Assembly: GCA_018894105.1 (NCBI GenBank)
Contig: CM032131.1
Coordinates: forward strand, 1,762,501-1,826,500
Length of the DNA: 64,000 nt
Source: Jacaranda mimosifolia
Lineage: Eukaryota; Streptophyta; Magnoliopsida; Lamiales; Bignoniaceae
Reading direction: 5' to 3'
A model generated the notes under the pieces. That model searched no databases. It had not been told where the DNA came from and saw nothing but the letters and a program-made list of their open reading frames with translations. Positions 34,561 through 45,100 of this stretch are shown here, piece by piece. Both the position numbers and the translations under genes were made by a program. Each line of letters begins with the position of its first letter. Position 1 is the stretch's first letter.

Positions 34561-35560
34561 TAACAAAACAAAAATATAAACTGTATATTATTTATATATA
34601 AATACGCAAAATATGTATATATATATACACATATATATGGGGGTATATAAGTTGTATTATGTAATATACTGCAAAAATAAATAAGACAAAAAAAAAAAAA
34701 AAAAGCTCCAAATGTCTACAGTTTACATATAAACAAGTAATATATTTATTTATTATTATATACACTATAATAAAATCCACTTATGTGATATTCTATATAT
34801 TATGAAAATATACAGTAAACTTTATTAAGGAATATTATATTTTGTAAAGGAATACATATATCTTATTTTATGGTACACTGAAAATAATACAACAATGTAT
34901 TTATATTGTGGAGCCATCATTTTCGTGTAAAGAAAAAAAGGATTGGCATGCTAAATATATATCACATAATAATTATTGTACGGCTATCTATAAACCTTTT
35001 ATGTTAATTGTAGATATGTTATCTTATATATGAGTATACATATGTACAATAAATAATACATATTGTTTATATATAAACTCATATATCTATATATTTGTGT
35101 CCATATATATATAGATATAGATATATATACGTTTGTTTTCATATCTACAAGTACATTTGTCTTATCATATTGAACCTTTATAGCATAAATAACATGTGAT
35201 AGAAATTATATAAATGAATTATGTAAAACACAACTTGTTTGGAGCTATTTCATTGCAATTGCTATGTGTAACATATAAGGATAATTTGGATAACATATTA
35301 ATCTCAATGATGGGACGTTAAAGAATTAGTATGCGGTGCTTTCATAGTTGAAAGTAGATGAATAAGGGGGTAAATGTATCAAGCACACTACACTTATGTA
35401 GGATATTAAGTGGTTGCCCGCACCATTACTACTATTGTATTGGCATCAAGCATACTAGGTTGCACCTTCTCCTGATGTACATGGCATAAATTTCATTTAA
35501 CATGGCTAACATTTTCCTGCACTCCTAATCTTTATGTTCACAGACTATTATACACTCATT
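34561..35560. other. AT-rich stretch with TA microsatellites
   Basis: Dominated by short TA runs (for example around 34615 and 35100). No coding or structured feature identified. Confidence 0.5.
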
Positions 35561-35565
35561 ACTAG

Positions 35566-36420
35566 ATGGATTCTTACGGTCATAACCCGTCATATGGCGA
35601 TGACGCCACATACAGTATAGTCTAGGGGTAGTAGGTCGCATATGTGCGATGGCCATTTGCTAATGAAAAACTATTAATCGAATTTGCCTATGACGAATTC
35701 CAAGCTGGTCAACTTCTTTCCACCACTTCTCAGTGTACACATGGAATAAGATTTGCCACAGGATGAATGTGGAGCTACAACCTTCGTATATGTACAATGT
35801 GAAGTAGCTTAAGCAGAAATGGAATAGACTTCGTGCATTGTGGCGTATGTTTCATTCATTGATAATGAATGGTACAGGGTACGGCTGGGATTACGAGCGA
35901 AACACAATCACTAGTAGCGAGGATCGCATTGTCCATTGGCTTTCGGTATATCTATCATCTTATCTTTGTAGATCTTTATCAATTACTCGTATAACATTTC
36001 TCTTTTTCGTACTATAGGAGCATCCTGACCATACCTCGTTGATGGATCATAGCTTACCCAATTACGATTATTGTACCGATATGTTCTCCAAGAATGTTGC
36101 ATTGGGTTCCAATGCCAGGTCCTCTGCTCAGCCCCATCTAGCCATTGACAATAATCCAACATGGAGTGATAATGTGAGTCGAGGCAGTACTGGTGGGTCA
36201 AAACGCCCAGCTTCGTCACATGACGACTTTGACGACACTGCCTATAGCCAGGGTGAGGGTTCGTCATGACAGATGAGGGGTACAGAAGCAAAGTTCTACG
36301 CCAATGAGAGACAGGATCGATTGGATGGGGTCCTACATAAATGGGATGGGATGATGGATGCGAAGTTCAAGAGGATTGGGCCAAAGCCTATAGCTCAATT
36401 GGCAAGTGTGTAGATGTATT
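35566..36420 (+). pseudogene. Myb/SANT-like gene (PIF/Harbinger ORF1 type), copy 1
   Basis: After an ATG and an early stop, shifted frames read WPFANEKLLIEFAYDEFQAG, WNKICHRMN, KQKWNRLRALWRMFHSLI and GTGYGWDYERNTITSSEDRI. These are the blocks of the Myb/SANT-like (Myb_DNA-bind_3) domain with its G-x-G-W follow-on motif. A probable intron (about 35948-36017) separates a Ser-rich tail (GGSKRPASSHDDFDD) that ends in a stop at 36269. In autonomous PIF/Harbinger elements this protein works with the transposase in DNA binding and nuclear import. Several stops and frameshifts make it non-functional. Confidence 0.7.
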
Positions 36421-36771
36421 GAGGCGCATTAAGGGCCTACCAGACCACTTGTTTGGAATGGCTATCAATGCTCTTCAAAGTGCTATGATGAGAAAAAAAT
36501 TTCCTCGAACTTGATAATAGAAGGAGGCGCATCTAGGCCGAATCCCTAGGTAGTTAGGCCCTTCTCCACTTCCCCTACTAAACGTTCGATGCTGCCATGT
36601 TTAATACTTTTGCTCTTATTTTTAGGAGCCATTAATTGTCTGTTATCTTTATAAATGCATTTGTATGTTCGAACTTATTTGTGTCTGACTTAGGAACTTG
36701 GACTCCCTTGTTGTAAGGATGTTTTAGTATGTATGCATGTTCTATCTAAAATCCTACCATCATAATTTACT

Positions 36772-38106
36772 TTGAATGTGATGATTGTTTCCTTTAAACA
36801 GATAGCTAATGGATCAAGCTTGATGCCACCACATGACGATGAATTGGAGTTGAGCGAAGGATCACCTAGCACCCCAAGCAGTAATGTGTCTGATGGTGCT
36901 GATGATGTATTATTCATCGCAGATTTATTGTCGCCTAACCTGTATATTGACAAAATGCCACGTAACACATCTGCGTTCCGTAAAGTGGATTGGGTTGGCG
37001 AGATAATGGATGGCTATCCTAACCGATTCTACGATAGCCTATTTATGACGAAGCTTTCATTCATGAGATTGGTCCATGAATTAACCAGTCATAGGCTTTT
37101 ACCTCAAACACAACAGTGTCGGGTATCACCAATTGAGGAGGTGGCAATGTTTATGCAAACAGTTGGTTGTCATCAGAGACAGAGGAATACCATGGAACGT
37201 TTCCAACACTCCTTAGAGACGGTGAATCGCCATATACATCGTGTGATTACGGCGCTGAATATGTTAGCGCCTGAGCTCATAACTCCCCCAAATTTTAATG
37301 AGGTGCCCAACTGGATTCAAAATAATCCCGACTTCTTCCCATATTTTCAGGTATCGAATCCTTAAAAGATCAGATCTGACTATGCAATCCATCTAATAAT
37401 AATTTGTACCTGAATTGTTTGCCTTTTATCCTTAGGGTGCGGTGGTGGCAATCGACGGCACACTAGTGTGTGCATGGGCATTCGCTTGCAGACAGAATGC
37501 ATATCATTCCCAGAAAATGAACGTCTCCCAAAATGTCCTTGCCATAGCCGACTTTGACCAAATATTTACGTACGTGTATGCAGGTTGGGAGGGGAGTGCC
37601 AATGTTGCACGGGTCTTGCTGAACGCAATCCAGAGTGACCCTGCCTTTCCATTCCCCCCACCAGGTATCACCATTCGATTCTAATAACAGTATATATTTG
37701 TATCTATGTGTTGTACAAAATTTATATTGTTCAACTAATGCCCAGACTACACTAACACGTTACTCTCATTTAGGGAAGTATTATCTCGTCGATGTTGGCT
37801 TCACGAACGATATGTGCTTCTTATCCCCATATAGATAGTCCCGGTATCACCTCCAACAGTTCGATGGGGTATGTCGAGCTACATGGTAGCCTGATAGACT
37901 GATATAGTCATTGCATGTTGTGCGCTACATAATTTCATTCGTAAGTATAGTCGGGATGACAACATTTTCGCGACCTCAGACCCTAACCTTGAACCCGACT
38001 GGGAAACCTTCTGCCACCATGGTCACCCAAGCCAGCAAGAGATACATGCACAGTCTGAATTTCGGGATAGTCTGGCACAATGGCTATGGGCCGAGAGGCA
38101 TTGATT
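36772..38106 (+). pseudogene. PIF/Harbinger transposase (HARBI1-like DDE), broken
   Basis: Exon 1 (to 37350) carries the N-terminal helix-turn-helix region: FRKVDWVGEIMDGYPNRFYD, SFMRLVHELT and SPIEEVAMFMQTVG. Two introns (37351-37435 and 37665-37773) have GT-AG ends and keep frame. Exon 2 has VVAIDGT (first catalytic Asp), FDQIFTYVYAGWEGSA and VLLNAI. Exon 3 has KYYLVDVGF (second Asp) and FLSPYR, then a stop at 37836 where the family continues. The region with the catalytic Glu (ERTFG-type block) is not found. A C-terminal tail (HPSQQEIHAQSEFRDSLAQW) is present up to 38106. The missing third acidic residue and the stop show it is dead. The 36772 ATG may be upstream of a splice acceptor, so the true start is unsure. 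Confidence 0.8.
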
Positions 38107-38395
38107 AGTTTAGATTGAATACTTAAATCCATAATATCATGATGTACGTGTGTGGCTGCACCTGGACGGTTTTATAACTACTTGTCATCACTTAATATTT
38201 TGTAAGGAAAATTACTATTGCCACGTTATAATATCTGATGACTGAATATCTGAATGTATCATCACATGTCACATGTAGTGATATCATTGTCTTTCTTGTC
38301 ACACTGTAACGTGATAAAAATATTATTTTATAATTTATGTAATGAGATGTGTGGTATGATTTTGCTAAATGATGAGTAGGTTCGATCCTTCCATG

Positions 38396-38560
38396 TGCGC
38401 ATACAGTGCCGGCCCCATGTGAGTCCTTATGGCCAGGACAGAGAGAAGCTACGGACGTTACTTTTTAAGATGTCCAGCTGGCCTTGAGCACCCACGCATG
38501 TTCATATGGGTAGACAGTGGAGGTCTGGGATTGCATCGCCGAATGGCCCTCCTTGCGATG
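38396..38560 (+). pseudogene. GRF-type zinc-finger fragment
   Basis: Reading from 38396: CAYSAGPM, a stop, then VLMARTERSYGRYFLRCPAG and MFIWVDSGG. The pattern C..., T..S.GR.F..CP..., F.WVD is that of the GRF zinc finger, a single-stranded nucleic-acid-binding fold found in topoisomerase IIIa, APE2 and many plant transposon-linked proteins. The second Cys of the first pair is not clear and one stop interrupts it. It sits directly after the transposase. Confidence 0.6.
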
Positions 38561-38920
38561 AACATAGCTCTATGTACACTGATCAGCACGCACCACCACA
38601 TTTAGCACACCATACGGGGGTGGGGCCACTCTTACTATTGCCCTTATGTGATTGCTGTATATGTATTTTGTTGCTTGTGTTGATGCTCTTACTAGCAGTC
38701 TTATTTAAGATATTATATGTATGACCACCTGCTTTGGGGGGGAAAAGATAGGTTCGTGTAGTAACGGAACACTTATAATTACATTTTAGGGTTTATAATT
38801 ACATTTTTGTATTGTTCCATAACGTAATAAAATCTATTATATTTATATATGTTATTTTTTAATATTCATTACTATTGGATACGGTCCTCGTACCATATAG
38901 GTCCTAGTCGAGGCGCATCA

Positions 38921-39410
38921 ATGGACAGTGCTAGTACCGGCATTGCAAATGTATGGGGACTCGATGTGGAGGAGCGCTTTATGCATATGCTACTAGATGC
39001 TAACACAATTGACTCCTGATGAATGAATGGTACGTACAGATATGCACGCCTGACACAGCTAACAAACTTGGCCGGCACTTTCAGCGTCCATACACGACTG
39101 AATTAGTAAAGGAGAGATTTAATGAGCTTAAGGAGTGCCACGACACAATGAAGGCCATTGTCAAGAATCCTGATGTCTTCTAAGAGCCATCAACCAGTGA
39201 TATTTACGTGCCTACTGTTATGCAACCGAAGCTCCAAGCAGTAACAATACTGTGCATTGCCATCTTTAGCTTAATCTTTTGTACGATAATATGTGTTCCA
39301 TAACCAATTTTGTTCTTTCATGTGTACGCAGAGATACCGGCTTGCAGACCGTTATGGGTTGTATGTGGAGACCAGATTCGACCCCTTTATCTACAATATT
39401 TACACCGCTT
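38921..39410 (+). pseudogene. Myb/SANT-like gene, copy 2
   Basis: An ATG opens a frame with NVWGLDVEERFMHMLLDAN (start of a SANT-like helix) that stops soon. A shifted frame continues TANKLGRHFQRPYTTELVKE and RFNELKECHDTMKAIVKNPDVF, typical of the later helices. After a probable intron it reads RYRLADRYGLYVETRFDPFI and then stops. Different in sequence from copies 1 and 3. Confidence 0.6.
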
Positions 39411-39961
39411 GAAAGACCATAACGAACTGGCAATAGCCGGGGCCAACACGACAGACGCGACGATCTATTATTAAATCAGTAGGAATGGCATGTCATTGTA
39501 TCAGGTTCAGGCGCATAACATAGTTCTTTGTGCTTGCAGGGGTTATCTAGGCCCGACATCCCACGTTCTCGTTCGACTTGAGTTAGAGCAAACATGCCCA
39601 CTGGCTTAGATGGCGGAATCGATAGGGGTGTGAGAGTTGGGCCTGTCACATCATGGTCTGAGATTGTTCGACGAATTGGCACGAGACTATTGAGATGGCA
39701 TGGCTCGCCTCACACGAGCCAAGTTAGTATGGGTCGCACACCGAACCGACCACCTACATTATCTTGAATTTGCTGTAATCTGAATGTATTATTATTATGT
39801 ATCATACTGATTGTACCATAAATGACTTTATGTACTATAGAATGCTAGTTAGTGTTGGTAATGAGTATTGTATGTGATGAATAGACATACCGTGTATGAT
39901 TTAAGTTTTATTTGTTGACATCTTTACATTTATCAAGATATTAACATTACGACCATAGACT

Positions 39962-40326
39962 ATGCCAGGACTATCCAATGGGACACCACTGACTCGTAAC
40001 GTGCCTGTGCATGGTATATTTCATGATCCCCACTGGAGGCCTTAGGAGGAAGTTGTCCTAATCACTTGATGAATACTGTGCCCTCCCGTGACATCTCTAA
40101 TATGCAGGTCCTTATAGATGAGTACTCCCATATTGCACACTGTCTGTCTAGGACGTTTGGGAGGGTGAAGACAGTTGATGAGGTTAAGATGAAGATTCAG
40201 CAACTGCGTGACCGCTACTATGCATTTGTAGAACACATGACTATACATGGGGTGCAGTACAATGCCTACACCATGGTGGTGTATGTTGGCGCCCAGTGTT
40301 GGGCGCATGTTGGGAATATAAGTTAA
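39962..40326 (+). pseudogene. Myb/SANT-like gene, copy 3
   Basis: A start at 39962 leads to HDPHWRP, a stop, then in a shifted frame LIDEYSHIAHCLSRTFGRVK, VDEVKMKIQQLRDRYYAFVE and GVQYNAYT. The trihelical pattern with KIQQLRDRYYAF and the G-x-x-x-N follow-on fit a SANT-like domain. Broken by a stop and a frameshift. Confidence 0.55.
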
Positions 40327-40389
40327 ATTTACAATTTTTTCCATTTTACATAATGTACCAGACATATATACACAAATAATGATTCGCAT

Positions 40390-41727
40390 TGAAAATTGTA
40401 ATGTACCTCGTGCATGAGATTATTAGGCAGAGCTATTTTCGTATGTTCGGATAGCCCCTATACCTCCCGCTACGATACATATTTACCGAAGGTCGTGCAG
40501 CCAACTTGTCTAATGGTGGGACGGCAAGAAATGCATCAACACCTGCCTACTAACACCTAGGACCTTTGTCAAGTTCAATAATTTCACACATACATGAAGG
40601 CTCCATCTCAGATGACACCCCATTGGGCCCCTATCATGATGTTTCATTTATGTGTTATGGATCATTTGTACACATAAGTAGTAATGTTAGAAACTCCCAT
40701 CTTTAAATTCATTTTTTAGAACGAGGATGCATGTATGATAAATACTTTCTTATGGCTTTGTGTTTACTACTGTTGGACCCTTCTATCGTTCTTTATAAGT
40801 GCAAATGTACTTTCTTTATATGTTCGTTCATTTTGCGTTATGCTTTATAATTTACTAATTTTATTGCGACTGTTCATATTCATGTATCGTAATTATTAAT
40901 TTCCTCCACCATGTATTCAAGAACAGTTCGGTTTTAATTATATATATTTTTTATTTTTTTTGCATTTCCATCACATTTCTTTGTCCAAGTATCTATAAAT
41001 ATGACTTGCTTTTCAATCTAACACACTCATATGTACCATATAAAGCGTAATAATAATAACAATAGTAATAACAATATTAAGAAAATCGTAATAATAATTA
41101 TAATAATAGTATTTGTAATATTATTATTATTATTAAATATTAATATTAGTAATAATAATTATAATTAAACAAAATTTCAACTAACAAACAAATCCATAAA
41201 ATATTAAAATACAACCCACTTAATCATTACAAACTTACAACATAATCATATCTCTTTATTACATATACATACATATATACACAATATTTTTTTTATTATC
41301 ATTACAATTAAAAAAATTCTTTAATATCAAAATTCACCCCTAAATACCAACACAAAAGCAATGATTTGATATCTACAGTAAAAAATAACTTACACAAAAT
41401 ATAACCAAACATATAAAAACTCCCCAAACCCCATTTTTTACTATTCTTAAAAACATAACCAAACATTAATCACATTCCCCAACCTTTATTTTACGTTATC
41501 CCACAATTCTTTCATTATTCATTCTCCCCAAACACACAATAAACACATAATAAAATAAAACATAAAACATATCCAAACACTACCCAAAATTTCCCAAAAC
41601 AAATTTCTTATTATTCTCAAAACATAAAAAAACATGCATCACATTCACTAACATAAATTTTTTATTTTCCAACTACACTCTCAAAACTTATTATTCCAAA
41701 ACATATAATTCATATCCAAACATTACC
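40390..41727. other. AT-rich right part of the Harbinger candidate with subterminal repeats
   Basis: ATT/AAT trinucleotide runs at 41048-41165 are followed by many copies of CCAAACA(T/C) (41407, 41457, 41530, 41573, 41715) up to the TIR. Repeated short motifs next to the end are usual transposase-binding sites of DNA transposons. No gene. Confidence 0.5.
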
Positions 41728-41753
41728 TAAACATTTTTGAAATTATACTATTT

Positions 41754-41985
41754 GGGCAAGTTTGGTTGGTAGGATTACATGGGATTAGAAAAAATAATAA
41801 TTTTCAATCCAATGTTTGGTTTGCAAGATTGTATACATATAGACCCGTGATTTATCAATAGGCCCGCATATATAAACTTAACATGTAGTATTATCAATCC
41901 CATCCTCCCCCATAGGATAAATTATCTCATCCTTTTATGAGATAACTTATTATGAAATAAATTTAAAATCCAACCAAACTTGCCC
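41754..41985. repeat. MITE in the promoter region of the FANCJ-like gene
   Basis: TIRs GGGCAAGTTTGGTTGG and its exact inverse, CCAACCAAACTTGCCC, enclose 232 bp. The target duplication is not obvious, so the superfamily is open (hAT- or Harbinger-like MITE). Its right end is 162 bases before the start codon at 42148. Confidence 0.8.
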
Positions 41986-42147
41986 TTGTAGCTCAAAGTC
42001 CCAAAATTACGTGCAAATTTACCCGGTAAAACAAAAATCAAAATAGAAGGATAAAAAAACATGTTCCCGCCAAAATACCTCACAAAACCACCGTCCGACC
42101 CCCCAAATCCTCTCTCTCTCACACACAAACACCTCAAGTGCGTGAGA

Positions 42148-45100
42148 ATGGAGGAATCCCCTTCACCGATACCGTCGGCGAACCTTAACACTAAATTTAT
42201 CCCTAACTCCAACCGTAATGATTCGAGGAACACGATCCATATAGGGGGAATACCGGTGGAGTTCCCCTACCAGCCTTACGGCACTCAGCTGGCGTTCATG
42301 AATCGTGTGATCTCGACGCTCGACCGGTCGCAGAGGGACGGTCACTGCCACGCGCTGCTCGAGTCGCCTACGGGTACTGGGAAGTCGCTGTCGCTGCTTT
42401 GCTCCGCCCTGGCGTGGCAGCAGAATCTGAAGTTGAAGAATATCCACGCCAATTTAACGCATTCGAGCTCGAGGGCTAACCCTGAGGCTGTCACGGATCC
42501 GATTAATCATGGTGGTGGTTTCATTCCTGAGACTCAGCCATCAGGTATTGAATTTAAGCGAAGAGAAGAAAGACAGTAGAAGATGAGTTTGATTAGTTTC
42601 TGTTTGTTATGGGCAAAGGAACACATATGCTTAACCCCTTCTTCTTAACTGTTGCATTACTCCTCTCTTCGTCTATTGCTAAAAGAAATGTTGTGTTTTT
42701 GTATGTTTTTGAGATCAAAATGCTGTATTCTGTAATTCCGTTTGATTGATGACTTTTAGCATTTAAGCGAGGATATTATGTTTCCACCTGCACTGTCACA
42801 TGGGTGTTGGATTTTTTCCTTACAGGAAGCATTTGTCTAATGCACCTGTCTCCCATGTGTGGATTGGTAAATTATATTTTCTTTGATATTTTCTCATAAC
42901 GTCTTTTATAATTTTCCTTCTTTAGGAAATCCGGTGACACCTCTCCCTGCCACAACTAATGGGAAAAAGGAGAAGCCAAGATTGGCTCCCACTATCTTCT
43001 ATTCATCGTAAGCTTCACAACGTTGGCATTATATTTCCAACTGTCAACAACTAAAATATGAGTCAGTTTAGAATCAATTGATTATTACAGTTTGTCTCGT
43101 TTTATCAGGAGAACTCATGCACAAATCAGTCAAGTGATTCGGGAATACAGGAAAACTTCTTATCGAGCTTCCATGGCAGTTTTGGTAGTTTTGCTACGAT
43201 TTTTAATCTTTAACCTTCAGTATCACGTGCATTTACTATTTCATGTTGATTTTGAGTTTGCCACTGGCATGACCAAGGCTTTATCCCTCGCATTACACTG
43301 TTGATATTCAAGCTTGAGGTCAAGCAATTAGTGTTAGATTTATCTTCGCATGAGGTCTTTGCTCTTTAAAGATGTCTAGTTCATGTGTTGTGGAATTTAT
43401 GGATGTGTGCTGTTAGTGTGCTCAAATTGAGTGAAATATTGATATTGTACATCAGTCCTTTTCCTCTGGTGCATTTGAATTGAACTTTTTCATTGTTGAA
43501 TTAAATAAAAGAAAGCATATGAAATCAACTTATAAAATTATGGACATTAGCTTGCCTAGCTACTTATATGCCTAGGATGTAGGCCAGAAATTATAATTTT
43601 CAAAAAAATTTAGGAATTGAAAGTCCTGTACAAAACTGAATAGGAGATTTAGGTAGGGCAAAAAATTTTGTGAGTCCAATGATAGTAGTTGCATTATTTT
43701 CTCTTTTGCCTGACCTTCTGTACGAGTGGGACTTTATCCATTCTTAAATGCATGGTACTTGTACCAAATAGTATATCTGTTCGCTCATTCCTTTTGTATT
43801 CTTTCAGGGATCAAGGAGACATTATTGTACAAATCCATACTTACGTGGTGAAGATAAAGTTGATGAACAATGGTTGCTTCTTTTTCCTTGAAAATTAACT
43901 GCTCCTGTATTTGTTGTCTATTCTAACAATGGTTTTGAATTCCAGTAAGTTGCTTCTGAAGAATAGGGAAGATACCTGCCCAGAATTCAAGTAAGTTAAC
44001 TTTTTTCAGGTATATTATGGCCTATTGTACTCTATTGCAATTCCAATGTCCTAGCTCTAACCTGTCACCACAGAAATGTTCATAAAGTCAAAGGTCATCC
44101 CTCTCTTCAGAAAGGAGGCTGTCACGAGGTCCATGATATTGAAGACCTCGTCAAAATTGGGCAAGTAGTCAAAGGTCCCATCTTCCTCCTTCTCTGTTTG
44201 TTTTTGGTAAAGTAATTAACTAAGTCTCTGAAAGAACTATTCAATTTTCAGGTTGTTCATATTTTGCAGCACGTTCTATGGCACAAGACGCAGAATTGGT
44301 CTTTTGCCCATATAACTACGTTATCAATCCAATCATCCGGGATGCTATGGAAGTTGATATTACTGGGAGCATTATCATATTTGATGAAGCACAGTATGTT
44401 ACACCTATTTACTTGCCCACCAACTAAAAACATATTTTGAGCCTACTAGCCAACATGTGCTGATTCATGGAGTACACAATAATATATTGTTGAAAAGGCC
44501 CCTAAGTATATATCAGATAAGGATAACTAAAACTGTACTTGGAGTACTCTTTTGCAATTTTAATGTCTTGTTGTATCATGATCAACAAATTGAAATTAAG
44601 TTGAATTTTAAAACACAGTATTTCAAAGTTCAAGTGATCATTAACTATGTGATCCGCAATGTCAGATTTCACCATATGTAATTTTCTTCTCCCGACCAAC
44701 TCTTGACTTTTTTCCAACTGGTCCAGTAATATAGAAGACACAGCTCGTGATGCTGGCACTATTGATCTTGATGAAGAAGTTTTACTTCGTAAGTGCAAGC
44801 CTGTAATTTTTTTATTAATTAACAGTTGTATTATCTCAGATTGCTTTGTGTTTTTGAAGATTTGCAGACAGAACTGGGGCAGTTGAGCCTTAATGATGGC
44901 ATGACTTACCAACCTTTGTTTGAGATGATACAGGTGCTGGTCTTAATTGGCGAGCTTTAAATTTGTATGCTGAGCTTTGTTTGTCAGTGTTTCAGAAATT
45001 CTTTTTGTCTATGTAGGACATCTTGAGTTGGATTGGCCGGAGAAAAAATACCTTAGTGAAGCGTGAATTTCAGCATTATTTCCGTTGGTTAGTCATTTGC

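Larger units (their letters stand above)
29366..41727 (+). mobile_element. Candidate large PIF/Harbinger element with transposase and SANT-like genes
   Basis: Ends are GGTTATGTTTGGTTATATTT and the inverted GGTAATGTTTGGATATGAAT, flanked by TAA on both sides (29363-29365 and 41728-41730), the target duplication of PIF/Harbinger. The interior holds a DDE transposase of this superfamily and Myb/SANT-like genes, the normal two-gene content. At 12.4 kb it is longer than the usual 4-7 kb, it has more than one SANT-like gene, and the right end carries many CCAAACA-type subterminal repeats. A shorter MITE-like unit may end near 29634. The outer boundaries are therefore tentative; the gene content is firm. 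Confidence 0.55.

Noticed and set aside
40042..40389. 115-codon minus-strand open frame
   Set aside because: It is the shadow of the SANT-like remnant on the plus strand.
42061..42147. In-frame upstream ATG that would extend the FANCJ-like protein by 29 residues
   Set aside because: The stretch is CT/CA-repetitive like a 5'UTR and has no conserved residues that I recognise; 42148 is kept as start, but this is not proven.
44502..44912. 136-codon minus-strand open frame
   Set aside because: It overlaps two well-supported FANCJ exons and an intron on the plus strand and resembles nothing known.
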